NCBI GenBank assembly: GCA_013420905.1
Contig: JAAXNY010000014.1
Span: forward strand, 481,656 to 545,655
Reading direction: 5' to 3'
Source: Collybia mongolica
Taxonomy: Eukaryota > Basidiomycota > Agaricomycetes > Agaricales > Clitocybaceae
Length of the DNA stretch: 64,000 bases
The position numbers and the translations under genes were made by a program. This document shows, in pieces, positions 49,806-61,882 of this stretch (position 1 is its first letter; each line of letters begins with the position of its first letter). The notes under the pieces are model-generated. The model searched no databases. It had not been told where the DNA came from and saw only the letters and a list, made by a program, of their open reading frames with translations.

Positions 49806-50407
49806 TCTATTATACCCAGGGGCACCGACAGAGGATTTAGATCTCTCGAGCCCAGGGAGGGGGACTACCCCATCTGGCTACGGCCCATGTGTTGAACATT
49901 TCCCGTCCCCTGGCAGATGGTTCGGTGATGCCTTCTGGCCCGGATCCCCAATCTGTCCAGAGTCTCTGTCTCGCCATCAGCCAACCGGATGTGCTATGAG
50001 CCTTAATTTGGTCTCTCCAGAGTTACTTATGGAGCTAATGCCCCACTGATGACTAACGTCCTACAAGCGGCCATTGGGGAGGGCTATTACTGGTATTATC
50101 ACGCTCATAGGAGTCAGGTGTCCTGTCCCCTCTGTGCCGGGGTCGGAGTGTTATAATCCCCATTCCTGATCTTACTGTCCCCTATCCTTTTGGCCCCAGG
50201 GTTGCCACTTAAGGTATTGCCTCAGGGGTGTTGCCACTTGGGGTAGTCCAGTGACTGTCACATCACCAGTGGCCATAGAGCTCCAGATCAGGTGCCAGTA
50301 TTTCCAGCTTTGAATATCCTTTACCAAGGGATTACCTAATCCAGATTTGATTCCCATGCCAGGGAACTCATTAGCCAGTGCAGATCTTAGGTAATCTGCC
50401 TGAGCGG
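49806..50407. other. Unidentified repeat-like sequence
   Basis: CpG-poor, with several TGCCACTT(A/G)GG words, but no coding region or recognised element. Ends at the inverted LTR. Confidence 0.35.
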
Positions 50408-51263
50408 TGAAAGGGGGCTCCTGGGCTATAAGTGCGCTGATGCTATGTAATGTAATCCTTCACACACACACACACCAAACCTAACAATCAACACACGAAC
50501 AGTAGGAATCGCCTGTTTTGAGTTCGGGTTCAAGTGCTTAGAAGCACTAAGCTTTGAATAGTACTAGCCAAAGCCCTTTCCAATGATCTCTCAACGGGTT
50601 CGATTTAGACAAAAGCTTCAACACAGGTTCAAAAACCTGCTAGGTATATTTATAAAATCTCTCGATCCAATAGACTGAGTACCAAGTGTACGTTCAATTA
50701 TTAGCGATCCCAAGCGGATCTATAAGTCCAAGCGACTTATCAAACAATACAGTGCCAAGTGCACTTAGGCCAAGTGCCTAGTAATTCCAACGGACAATAC
50801 AGTACTAAGTTCCAAGTGAACTAAGTTTCTTTAATTCTGTGGTTCTCCAATCAATTCCAATCAAGACACGTTGAAGCAATCTGATCCTTAATTCGGACAC
50901 GCAATAGTGTTTTAACAAATGTGATTTGTATACTCTATAGTCGCGCGAAGTGGGGGCAAGATTCCTTGCCTTAGCGCTACTTATCTACAGTCTATTTATA
51001 GTGTACAAACTAAATATCATATGGAATTGTAAATTTTACACGGAACCGCGCTCCCGCGCGCCAAGGATCTGTATTCAATGCTGATGCGTCCTCTACAACT
51101 TGGCGCACGCGCCATGCGTGCCAATTATGCTGTTTACTGGTTACTTATCAAATATTGAAAGAGCTGGCTAAACTCTTATCAAGTCGCGACCGCGCGCTCC
51201 GTTATTTAAAACAGCGCGGCACTGTCATTTACTCCTCCTGATTGTCCTGGTTGCTATTCACGG
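50408..51263 (-). repeat. Inverted partial LTR of the Gypsy-2 family, 856 bp
   Basis: Reverse complement of 51,624-52,479 to high identity, beginning TGAAAGGGGGCTCC (LTR 3' end) and stopping at CTATTCACGG where the direct LTR begins. It lacks the first 360 bp of the LTR. Its last 58 bp recur immediately before the 3' LTR (63,834-63,891). Confidence 0.9.
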
Positions 51264-52479
51264 TGATAGGGCCCGAAATTGTTTGCACTTATAAAGTCGA
51301 CAAGTAAGGCTATTAGTGTCATTTCTAATAACCAAGTAAGCGGTAATAAAGGATTAGAGTCGAGCTCCGAGACGGCTAATCAGAGTGAACTGGTCTAATG
51401 GATAATACACTATCAGTACAGAGGACTATGAGTACGGTCTATTATTAGTCCTATTCACCATGCCCGGTTACAACCTCGGTGTCTTAGTTCATAAGTAACC
51501 GTTGTAGTATGATATCATTAGTCCGGGGATCATCATTAATAGGAGAAGTAATTGTAAATTCGGGACTTGCACAACCCGATCCTAGTCAGGGGTACTTGGT
51601 GTTAACTACCGGAAGTGACGGGACACCGTGAATAGCAACCAGGACAATCAGGAGGAGTAAACGACAGTGCCGCGCTGTTTTAAATAACAGAGCGCGCGGT
51701 CGGGACTTGATAAGAGTTTAGCCAGCTCTTTCAATATTTGATAAGTAACCAGTAAACGACATAATTGGCACGCATGGCGCGCGCGCCAAGTTGTAGTAGA
51801 CGCGTCAGTATTGAATACAGATTCTTGGCGCGCGGGAGCGCGGTTCCGTGTAAAATTTACAATTCCATATGATATTTAGTTTGTACATTATAAATAGACT
51901 GTATATGAGTAGCGCTAAGGCAAGGAATCTTGCCCCCACTTCGCGCGACTATAGAGTATACAAATCACATTTGTTAAAACACTATTGCGTGCCCGAATTA
52001 AGGATCAGATTGCTTCAACGTGTCTTGATTGGAATTGATTGGAGAACCACAGAATTAAAGAAACTTAGTTCACTTGGAACTTAGTACCGTATTGTCCGTT
52101 GGAATTACTAGGCACTTGGCCTTAGTGCACTTGGCACTGTATTGTTTGATAAGTCGCTTGGACTTATAGATCCGCTTGGGATCACTAATAATTGAACGTA
52201 CACTTGGTACTCAGTCTATTGGATCGAGAGATATTATAAATATACCTAGCAGGTTTTTGAACCTGTGTTGAAGCTTTTGTCTAAATCGAACCCGTCGAGA
52301 GATCATTGGAAAGGGCTTTGGCTAGTACTATTCAAAGCTTAGTGCTTCTAAGCACTTGAACCCGAACTCAAAACAGGCGATTCCTACTGTTCGTGTGTTG
52401 ATTGTTAAGTTTGGTGTGTGTGTGTAAGGGATTACATTTCATAGCATCAGCGCACTCATAGCCCAGGAGCCCCCTTTCA
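51264..52479 (+). repeat. Gypsy-2 5' LTR, 1,216 bp
   Basis: Ends TGATAGGG...CCCTTTCA. TATAAATAG at 51,889-51,897 is the probable TATA box. The end contains a (GT)n run and CCAGGAGCCCCC. The first 108 bp are identical by eye to the start of the 3' LTR visible at 63,892-64,000. Confidence 0.92.
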
Positions 52480-52481
52480 TC

Positions 52482-52497
52482 TGGAGCCCACCGCGAG
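52482..52497 (+). promoter_or_regulatory. Gypsy-2 primer-binding site (tRNA 3'-end type)
   Basis: TGGAGCCCACCGCGAG starts two bases after the LTR and is the complement of a plausible tRNA 3' end (...CTCGCGGTGGGCTCCA). Which tRNA is not determined. Gypsy-1 in this window uses a different, self-priming arrangement. Confidence 0.75.
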
Positions 52498-52934
52498 GGT
52501 TCAGAGTTTTGAATAGTCTAAAGAGAGCATCTTTCTTTGAAAAATATTATACCAAGACGAGTAACGTCGTCTACAAATTGAAGTAGAGCGGAGAAAGTTT
52601 AGTCAATCTGTCTCAAGAGCCGCGCCCACAAGCCAGCTCGTCAAACAGACTAACTAATCAGCCACTTGCAAGACAAGTAGCTACAAAAACACAGAAGACT
52701 AAAAATTCGCAAAACGCTGGAGCAACAGAGTCGTTACCACCTCCTAGGCGAGCGCGCACACGAGGATCTTCACAACCAGCCTTTGGATCTTCAGGACCAA
52801 GGCAAGTATTTAGAACCCCAGAGCCCTTAGGAAACATATCGACTACTAGTAGACCAGTAGCGCGCGGAAGATCGTCCGTAGTAAACCCAGTAGCAAACCC
52901 GAACTCGTTAGCTACTCAGAACCGTTCAGTAATC

Positions 52935-54446
52935 ATGACTGAACCCCCTCGTAAATATATGCCCCAACCAGGCGTCCGTGATGCACCAGTATTCAAAGGA
53001 AAAGAGCCCACGGGTTTAATCCGGTTTCTGGAGTGAATGGAGGTCCTATGGAAGGAGTGTAACATTACAAATGATGAAGAAAAGAAGTTAATGTTAGGAA
53101 AATACGCAGACCTACAATCAGAGAATGAGTGGAGGGCATTAGACCACTATAAGACAGGCACTTGGACGGATTTCAAGACAGAGTTGATCTCTAGTTATCC
53201 GGAAGCACTTGATCAAGTAGAAGGATCAGTAGCCAAGTTAGAAGCAGTGTGTCGCACCAACCCACGTATTGGAGTAACCGATGAGGCCGTGCTGAAAAAG
53301 CTGAAGCGTGAATTCAAAGCAGAATCTATTAAACTCTTGGGAGTTAGGCCACCTATTATCTCTAACCGAGAATTAGTTACCAAGTTCTTGGGATGTCTAG
53401 ACGAAGTCTTCAGATCCCAAGTACAAGGAAGGCTAACCCTGCTAGGGAATAATCAGTCTAATGCTACACAGGCAGGACAAGCCGTTGCTACAAACAACCG
53501 AGCAGATCCTAATACTATTGCCGAAGCCGCCGCGCTCGCGCGACGAAAAGGGGATCAGTACAATCTGGAGGAAGTTATAGCAACTGCAATCAGCATTTCT
53601 GAAGGTGTAGCCAACATGAATATTCCAGACACAAATAGATCGTTTATAACGTCCGTAACAGCAACAGCAGCGCCCAAAATCAAAGTAGAGATGGATGAAA
53701 TAAAACAACAAATAGTTAATTTGTTAGACCATCTCCAAGTAAATGAGAAGAATACGAGGAGTGGATTCGAGGATGTAATGAAAGCGCTTCAACAAGCAAC
53801 TGTTCAGAACCATGCCACGAATAGCGCACCCCAGCAGCATCAGTATCAGAATCAGTACGGAAAGCCTAAAGAAGGACAACCGCAAAGACCAAATGCGTAT
53901 AAATGTCACTACTGTTTTACACCCGGACACTTCATAATGGCCTGTCCCGAGAAACAGAAACATTTTGAGGAAGGGAAAATAAAAACCAATGCAAATGGAG
54001 GAGTATGCTTACCAGACGGATCATATATTCCAAGAGAACCAGAAACGGTATCATTGAAAGATAAAGTGGAACACTTCCATTCAAAGAAGGTAGCGGCCCT
54101 TTATTACGGAGATGTCACAGAAGGACCCGCTCCAGGAGTATTGTCCGTTATGCAGTCACATAATGCAGTAGACAACAGTAACGACATTGGAACCTTGAAA
54201 GCCATAATGGCACAAATGGCACAATTTCAAGCGCAACAAATGTTAGGACAACAGAGCGCGCAAACCGCGCTGCCAGTAGCGCCTCAGATGCAGAAACAGG
54301 AATATATAAATAATAACTATAATCCTACGGCAAAGAGCGCGCCGAACCCTGACATAGTAGCCTTACAAGCACAAATGAGTACTTTATTAGGGCAGGTAGC
54401 AGAACTCAATAACCAAAACAAGGTTAAAGAGTCGGGTTTCAATTAG
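52935..54446 (+). CDS. Gypsy-2 Gag, with an early in-frame TGA
   Basis: The frame is open from about 52,588; the first ATG is 52,935 (MTEPPRKYMPQPGVRDAP). Codon 34 is TGA at 53,034-53,036 (RFLE-stop-MEVLWKEC), directly followed by ATG 53,037, from which 469 residues are open. CGA (Arg) to TGA by CpG decay is the simplest origin; re-initiation or readthrough is possible. The product has a capsid-like helical region (DEEKKLMLGKYADLQSENEW, TWTDFKTELISSYPEA), knuckle CHYCFTPGHFIMAC (C-x2-C-x4-H-x4-C) and the downstream phrase GGVCLPDGSYIPREP common in basidiomycete Gag proteins. Ends at TAG 54,444-54,446, four bases after a GGGTTTC heptamer. Confidence 0.82.
54434..54440 (+). other. Candidate -1 ribosomal frameshift site G GGT TTC
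   Basis: In the gag frame the codons are TCG GGT TTC AAT TAG. The heptamer GGGTTTC fits X-XXY-YYZ, and a -1 slip reads GGG TTT CAA TTA GGT CCG ATG, entering the protease ORF (54,452) with no stop. Confidence 0.7.
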
Positions 54447-54451
54447 GTCCG

Positions 54452-55657
54452 ATGAAGGAGGCTAAGGAACACGCTAGACCTACGACTAGGTCGCGTTCCA
54501 AGAGACAGCCAGAGGACCGAAGTAAAAATAGAAATAGTCGTCAAGAAAGTAACGATTCAGAGAGTAGTCAGGATAGTAGCGGAGAGGAGCTGGTAGCGCC
54601 GTCTCCTAGTAAAAGGAAAGTAAAATTTGCTGAACCATCAGTAAAGTCTCCAGTACGAAAAGAATTACCCTACATCGATGTGCCCGTGGTACCCTACATA
54701 CCCCGGAGAACGGAACGCAACCCTGAACCAGTTGATCCGCTACCTAATTTTAACACTAAGCGCGGTCCGACTTATGAAACTAAGTCCCCGATAGAAGTAA
54801 AATTAAAAGGTGGCGATATAATTGCTAAAGTGTTAGACAACCCTATCACATTGACCACGGGAGAGTTAATGGGCTCGTCAAAAACCATTAGAGATGGAAT
54901 AAAGAATATTGTAACTGCCAGACGTAAGTCCCTTACCCAAAGGGACGCTAACTTGCAAATAAACGGAATAGATGAGGAAGACGTCTTACCCTTTGGAGGG
55001 GACTGGGAACTTGATGATAACTACTTACGGCATGACGCGCTACCAGTAGAGTCAATCCCATTCCAGTCTTTCTTCATCTCAGAGTATGACCGCGGCGGAA
55101 TACCTAAGGGATCTATAATATGCGGGGACCCAGTCCTACAGTATTTAGAATCTTTACCAGCCGGGGAAGAGCCCAAACAGTTGTATGTAGCAAAAGAATC
55201 GGCCTCTTTGCGCGCAGTATATCCAGTAATAAATGGGGTAGGAACGGAGGAATCTTTATTAGATGGGGGATCCCAAATAGTATCAATGGCTAAACAAACG
55301 GCTTTAGACTTGGATATTTCATGGGATCCGGACGTTGTCATACACATGCAGAGTGCTAATAAACAAGTGGAGAAAACAGCGGGATTAGCGCGCAATGTCC
55401 CTTTCTTGTTTAATGACATGGCCATCTACCTCCAAGTACATATTATAAATTCACCCGCATACAAAGTATTGCTCGGGAGACCGTTTGATACGCTCACGGA
55501 AAGTCAGATCAAAAATGCTCGGGACGGGGGACAAGTAGTCACTATCACGGACCCTAACACAGGACGAAGGTGTACTATTCCTACCCATGCAAAGGGATCA
55601 CCGCCTAAGCTGTTGAAAAGACAACCGGAGCAGGATTTTCGGCCTTCGATGAATTAA
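54452..55657 (+). CDS. Gypsy-2 protease-containing ORF
   Basis: 401 residues from ATG 54,452, also reachable by the -1 shift at 54,434. The N-terminus is very basic and Ser-rich (TTRSRSKRQ). The middle is unrecognised ([20 protein letters not shown]). The C-terminal third is a retropepsin: active-site loop [11 protein letters not shown] with DGG where DTG or DSG is usual, and the second half phrase [14 protein letters not shown]. The unusual loop is followed by Ser, and I recall the same pattern in related basidiomycete elements, so it need not be inactive. It stops at 55,655-55,657 and overlaps the pol frame by about 48 nt. Confidence 0.8.
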   Translation: MKEAKEHARPTTRSRSKRQPEDRSKNRNSRQESNDSESSQDSSGEELVAPSPSKRKVKFAEPSVKSPVRKELPYIDVPVVPYIPRRTERNPEPVDPLPNFNTKRGPTYETKSPIEVKLKGGDIIAKVLDNPITLTTGELMGSSKTIRDGIKNIVTARRKSLTQRDANLQINGIDEEDVLPFGGDWELDDNYLRHDALPVESIPFQSFFISEYDRGGIPKGSIICGDPVLQYLESLPAGEEPKQLYVAKESASLRAVYPVINGVGTEESLLDGGSQIVSMAKQTALDLDISWDPDVVIHMQSANKQVEKTAGLARNVPFLFNDMAIYLQVHIINSPAYKVLLGRPFDTLTESQIKNARDGGQVVTITDPNTGRRCTIPTHAKGSPPKLLKRQPEQDFRPSMN

Positions 55658-58600
55658 TCCAAAGTGATCAAGGAGAGCTAGCCGTAGAAATTGCTGAAGA
55701 TGAGGACGGGAACTTTATTATAACGGGTTATAGACACCCTACTGATAAGCGGAATTTTGGTCACAAAGAACTTAGAGATGTCTTTTTGTCTAGAAGTGAT
55801 GTAAACATGAATAGTACAGTACCTGAACGCGAATTACTAGCCACGTACTTGGCTTCCGTAGATGAGCGCGATGGACCAGTAATAAACTACGAGCAGAACA
55901 GTAGGGACCCAGCAAGCACACCCACTAGACCGCTGACATACGCTCAAGAACAGCCCATGATCAATAAAGCTTTAAGTAAATTAAAGCAGTGGCAAATTGG
56001 CACAAACGAGCGCGGTCTTGGAACGGCAACAAGTGAAAAGTGTAATATTGAGACCATGGATCAGCTAGTAGGAAAGAAGTATAAACCAGTACATTTGAAA
56101 ACAAAACCAACACTGGCGGACCTGCCTGATAAATTTAGAATTATCAGAGATATAAAGGGCGACCCTTTAGCAGCCCTACCAGTTCTAACGCCTAACCCAC
56201 CTCCGTTTAAACCAACTGGGAGGTACACTGAGGAAAGGCGCGCGGAATTCCAAAGAGTACACGAAGAAGAAAGCTTCTTAAAACCTAAAGAGATGGATAT
56301 AATCCACGACTTTATGTGCAAACATAATGATGGTTTTGCTTGGAATGATAGTGAGCGCGGTAGTTTTAAGAAGGAATATTTTCCTCCCGTCGAAATACCA
56401 GTAGTCCCACATACGCCGTGGACAGAGAGGAACATTAGAATCCCACCAGGAATCTATGAAGATGTTTGTAAAATCATCAAGACAAAAATTGATGCAGGAG
56501 TCTATGAGAGATCCAATTCATCATACAGGTCTAGATGGTTTACCGTATTAAAGAAAGGCCCAGGAAAGAAGCTTAGAATTGTACATAGTCTAGAACCACT
56601 GAATGCAGTCACAATAGCGCACTCGGGTCTACCACCCGCTACCGAAGAACTAGCAGAACACTTCGCAGGGCGCGCTTGTGGCGGAATGATGGATCTATAT
56701 GTAGGATACGATGAGAGGCCTTTAGCAGAAACCTCGCGCGATCTAACCACGTTCCAAACACCATTTGGCGCGCTGAGATTAGTAACACTCCCTATGGGAT
56801 GGACGAATTCTGTTCCAATATTTCATGACGATGTCACGTACATCCTACAGGATGAGGTACCACATGTCACAATACCCTATATTGATGATGTACCCGTGCG
56901 CGGTCCAGCAACGCGCTACGAACTACCGGACGGAACAGAAGAAGAGCTACCTGGTGCTCCAGGTGTTAGGCGCTTCTTCTGGGAACATATGCAAAATGTA
57001 AATCGCGTCGTACAGAGAATGAAGTATTCTGGAGGAACATTTTCAGGATATAAGTCTATGTTATGCGCAAGTGAAATTCTAGTGGTAGGACATAGATGTA
57101 CCTATGAAGGACGAAAACCTACTACAGATAGAATCGGTGTAGTTGAAAGATGGGGACCATGCAAAGATGTCAGTGAAGTACGCGCTTACATGGGAACTAT
57201 TGGTGTATGCAGGAATTTCATTAAAGACTTCGCCCGTATAGGTCAACCAATTCAAAAGTTAACTAGGAGTAGTGAACCTTGGATATGGGGGCCTGAGCAA
57301 GAAGAAGCGCAGCAGCTATTATTAGACGCACTTAAAAATAGCCCCGCGCTCCGTCCAATTAATTACACCTGGAATACGCCAGTAGTACTGTCAGTAGATA
57401 CGTCATGGAAAGCCGTAGGCTACTATATCTACCAGGAAGACCCTGATATACCTGGAAGAAAGCACTATGCTAGATTTGACTCGATAACTCTGAATGAGCG
57501 CGAAGCGCGCTTCTCACAACCCAAACGAGAGCTATTCGGATTAATGAGAGTTCTAATGGCATGTTATTATTGGTTTATTGGAGTACGAAATTTGGTAGTG
57601 GAAACGGATGCAAAGTACATTAAGGGGATGTTATCAAACCCAAGTTTAGGACCTAATGCAACGGTAAATAGGTGGATTGATAGGATACTTATGTTCCACT
57701 TTACTTTGGTTCATAAAGCTGGTAAAGGCTTTGGCCCAGACGGTCTGTCAAGACGCGACGCGCGGCTAGAGGATCCTGTCTACCCGGACCCAGACGATGG
57801 TTACGACGAACCCTCAGGTCCTTTAAGGTTTATCAACCCAATGGAAGGATTGGATGACCCTTTGGAACTGTCAGACTTTAAAGAGGAGATCGATACGCGC
57901 GGCGGATATTTATTCCAACTTGCAAAGGAAATCTCTGATTTTGAAGTGGAAGTAAACAATGCCTGGGCTGGTGAAGCGGCATTTATTGGAGAAGTAAAAC
58001 AGCACTTAGGTTTAGGACGGTTCGGTATTCAAAGAGAAGCTTATCTAAAGCAACTTGTAAATACTACTGTCATACCTGATGAAAAGTTTAAATATGACCC
58101 TAATGTAAGGGAAGTATATGATGAGTCTAAACGAACACCTACGGCACTGGAACAGGATAAAAACCTACCTTTAATAAAAGAATGGTTAAAAAGACCACAA
58201 AAGAGACCAAAAGGAATGACAGATTGCGCCTACCTAAAGTTTGCAAGGCAGGCGTCTAATTTCTTTTTGGATCCAGAAGGCAGGATGTATAGGAAAAATA
58301 TCGATAGCGCACACCAGCTTGTTGTTGATAAAAATCACCGAACATATATGATGAAGGCGTCTCACGATTCTGTTGGACATAGGGGTTTCTATGCAACAAA
58401 ATCCTTAATAGATAAAAGATTTTGGTGGCCAGAAATGGAACGCGATGTATCATGGTATGTGAAGTCATGTCACATCTGTCAGACAAGGCTCTTAACTTTG
58501 TTGAGAATCCCTCCTGTCATAACCCACACGCCGTCTATATTCCAAGTATTGCATGCGGACACCATGTATATGAGCCCATCGTCTAATGGCTATAAATACA

Positions 58601-59652
58601 TTGTCCAAGGAAGATGTGCGCTGTCTTCATGGATGGAAGGCGCGCCCCTCAAATCTGAGGATGGCAAGACCTTGGGAAGGTGGCTGTTCGAAGAAGTAAT
58701 TTGTAGATGGGGTTCTCTAACGGAAATTGTAACGGATAATGGTCCTGCCTTTGTCGCAGCCAAAGCGTGGCTGGAATCCAAGTATGGTATTACAGGAATA
58801 AGTATATCACCATACAATTCCAAAGGAAATGGGATCGCCGAGCGCGCACATTGGGATGTGCGTCAAGCTGTCTTCAAAGCTACAGGTGGTGATGTAAAGA
58901 AGTGGTACTACTTCTTCCACCATGTAATGTGGGCTGACAGGATTACTATACGGAGAGGGACGGGTTGCTCCCCCTATTTTATGATTACGGGCGCGCACCC
59001 AACCTTACCGTTAGATATCATTGAAGCCACTTGGTTAGTAAAGTTACCAGGAAAAATATTGACTACAGAGGAACTCATTGGGTTTAGAGCGCAGGCTCTA
59101 GCTAAGCACGTCCAGCATGTGGCCGATATGAGGAAACGTATCAATATAGAAAAACGAAGGAGACTATTACAGTATGAGAAGGATCACAGCGTGACCATCA
59201 GAGACTATGATTTCAAACCAGGAAGTTTAGTACTAGTTAGAAATACCGAGGTCGAAAGTTCGCTCGATAAAAAGCTGAAGCCACGGTACCTGGGACCAAT
59301 GATAGTCCTGAGACGAAACCGCGGGGGAGCCTATATTGTTTGTGAAATGGATGGATCGGTGTGGCAACATAAAGTGGGGGCGTTTAGGGTTATTCCCTAT
59401 TTTGCTAGGAGTACAATTGAACTGCCGGATAATCTGCAAGATCTAATAGACATCTCTAGCGAAACATTAAATGCTTTAGTGGAATCGAAAGATCCCGCTA
59501 ATAGACAAGTTTATAAGGAGCGTGACTATACCTTTGACAGAGTCCAATTGGATCAGTCCGATTCAGAGTCAAGCTCTAGTGAAAACACTGAAGAGGGGAT
59601 AGCGCCGGCGCTACCACAAACTACTATGTCACACCGGAAGTTGCATAAGTGA
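55610..59652 (+). CDS. Gypsy-2 Pol: RT, RNase H, integrase
   Basis: The frame opens at about 55,610, inside the end of the protease ORF and -1 relative to it. Residues below are counted from TTG 55,786; the first ATG is at 55,807. [48 protein letters not shown] and YIDD (365-368), followed by a Pro-rich insert. RNase H: SVDTSW (D538), VETDAKY (D608). Integrase: zinc module H860, H865, C895, C898; catalytic D925, D984 and E1019 (x34). C-terminal SH3-like region with [20 protein letters not shown] and KPRYLGPM, no chromodomain, then an acidic Ser-rich tail. The second shift has only a weak site (T TTT C at 55,636-55,640). Otherwise intact; belongs to a Gypsy group common in Agaricomycetes. Confidence 0.88.
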
Positions 59653-59798
59653 TAAATCAGTATGAAAACAGAAGCAGTAAAGACAGTGTAAGCAACGAAG
59701 CTAAGTAGTAAGGACAGTGTTAAACCGAGTAAAGACAGTAATACAAAGGAGCGTGGGGAGGGACACCATAACTAAGGAGGAAGTTAATTGGACTACCC
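59653..59798 (+). promoter_or_regulatory. Purine-rich spacer after pol
   Basis: Contains repeated GTAA(A/G)GACAGT words and the purine tracts AAAGGAGCGTGGGGAGGGA (about 59,745) and AAGGAGGAAG. In an ordinary element the polypurine tract and 3' LTR would follow here. It now separates pol from the antisense genes, whose stop codon is only about 30 bp further on. Confidence 0.45.
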
Positions 59799-61176
59799 TC
59801 AAGCAGATATGAAGTCGTCTTCAACCTCGGGCAAGGGCACATCAGCCGGAGCTACCTCCTCTTTATCATTGTCATCCTGGTCATGGACTTCGGTAGCGCT
59901 TGCAGTGGCAGCCTCGTCAGAGCCTCCCTCCAGAGCGGCCTCGTTCATTAGACCGTTGAGGCGAGTAACCTCGTCCATAGTGGCGTCACGACGCTTCAAT
60001 AAGAAGGACACTGTATGACTGATCTCCTCCAACTCAGCGCGGTAGTTTAAAAGCATCCTACCGAGGGCTTGCTTGGTGTGTGACAAGGGATCGCCCGCGT
60101 CAGCAATCAAGCGCGCCCGCGCTAAGACTACATCGTGCTCCTTGGAGGGACGGAAGTCAATAAAGACACGAGTATCTGATACACAGTCAGTATAAAATTA
60201 GAACCATCTATTATTAGAAAACGTACCCTCAGCAGATGCCTTTGGATCTTCATCCGGGGTGTCCTGCCTCGTACGCTTTTTGGGACGAAGAGTGCTGCCG
60301 CGGTTGAGCTCGGAACGCTTACCGTCCTGTAGGAATAAGAAACAAAGTAATAGACAGAGCAAAAACAAGAATGGGTACCTTGATGGCAGCCTTTTCAGCC
60401 TTAGTCCTTTTGACACGGGGAACCTTAATGTTCTCCTTCTCCTTGCGACTACGGGTGATTGGTCCTTCACTAAGGAGACGACTAGTCACTGGCCCAGAGA
60501 CAGTAGCGCTAGCCGTAGCGCCGGAATCAATGACCATATTCTTGAGTAAAGAAGAGACGCCATTGAGTATGTCGCGCACTGACAGCGCGGTAGCTAAAAA
60601 GAAACATACCGAGTCAGTACCAGACATTTCAATGTCACCGTCATATTCACCGCCAGCAATGACCTCGCCTGGAATAGCAGGACTATCCGCATCACCACCA
60701 GTAGCAGGGACCTAGTACCAGAAAACCATGGTTTAAGAACAGTACAGTGCAAGATAAGGTAAAAAGCACGCACCGCGGTTTGAGACAGGTGCTCGGTGCG
60801 GACCTTTTCACGGTGACGGTGAATAGCGGCAGTAAGAGTCACAATGTTGCGGTAGACGGGCTCTTGAAGTAACTCGGGGTATACATGTTGTAGTCCCTGG
60901 AATGCTTTACGGACGCCAAAGATAACATTCTGCCAGGACCGCTCCGTCAAAACCATTTTGGACTCAGTCAGGAGTAGCTGTAAATTGTAAAAGTTGTTAC
61001 GATAACGGCGTATATAAGTTAATTGGTAAAAAGTGTACCGCGGTTTCGCCTAACTTCCGGACGCTGACCCTTTGTTCAACAAGGGTGTCCATCGATAAAC
61101 GAGCTTGAAAGGTGTGCCACTGAGCTTGGACCATCTTGAAGTTCTCGATGTCTTGATAGTTGGGGGGGCTAGTCAT
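59799..61176 (-). CDS. Antisense cargo gene 2 of Gypsy-2, coiled-coil/charged protein of unknown function
   Basis: Five exons from ATG 61,176 (MTSPPNYQDIENFK) to 59,799. Clear GT..AG introns lie at 60,978-61,038, about 60,712-60,773, about 60,333-60,380 and about 60,178-60,228, each restoring frame. Start region: MVQAQWHTFQARLSMDTLVEQ and LTERSWQNVIFGVRKAFQGL. Middle: SVRDILNGVSSLLKNM, then very basic RSRKEKENIKVPRVKRTKAEK and LRPKKRTRQD, likely nuclear signals. End: LNYRAELEEISHTVSFLLKR (helical, coiled-coil-like) and an acidic tail (VHDQDDNDKEEV). No known domain. The minus-strand TATA box GGTATAAAAAGGG at about 61,275-61,287 is 100 bp before the ATG. Opposite in direction to gag-pol and inside the LTRs. 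Function unknown. Confidence 0.75.
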
Positions 61177-61882
61177 AATGATGCAGAGGAAATTGATTCT
61201 TCGAACCAGAACGTTGTAAAGAGAGTATAATAGAGTCGGGCGATGTCTTGGGACAAAAAGCACAGCCAGTGCCCTTTTTATACCTCTACAACTAGAGAAG
61301 TGCTACCCAGTCTCTCATTCGTTGCGCGCGTTCTATCCCCAGAAAAATCTATACATTTCAACTGAACAGGTCCGAGACGCGTGCCTAATTGAAATGCTGG
61401 GCCCAATTAAAAAAAAAAGGAGCTCCGTAAAAATTCATGTGGAGCGCGGCAGTGTCCGCATGACAACTGGGACAGTTGTTATCAGTGTTGAGGGGGAGAT
61501 GGGTATAAGCAAAATCGAATTGGAAAAACCTTACCAAGGTTACAAGGATTGAAATAGATTGTCTATAAAAAGTCAGTGATCGCGCCACGGTTTTTAATGA
61601 TCGAGAGAATTGCACCAGAATTAAACCGTACTATTTATAACTTAAGTAGCCGGGGCAAGGGCGGAAGCTTTCTTATGAAGACAATAGAACCACAGCCAAA
61701 TCAATAGCATTGTTTATAGTCCGAGGGACTGTATGTAAGACAAAGTGTTGGACTTCAATTAATAAAATTGAAGCCCAACGAAAGGCGGGGGAACTTAGGT
61801 AGCAGTAATAAAAGGGCCAGGGGCCCGGGAAAACACATATAAAAAAAAAAAAAAAACGTAGGTGGGGGGGGGCGCGGCGCGG
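61177..61882 (-). promoter_or_regulatory. Region between the two antisense genes
   Basis: Holds the TATA box of cargo gene 2 near 61,280, an A15 run at about 61,841-61,855 and a G-rich stretch. No further coding exon was found. Confidence 0.5.
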
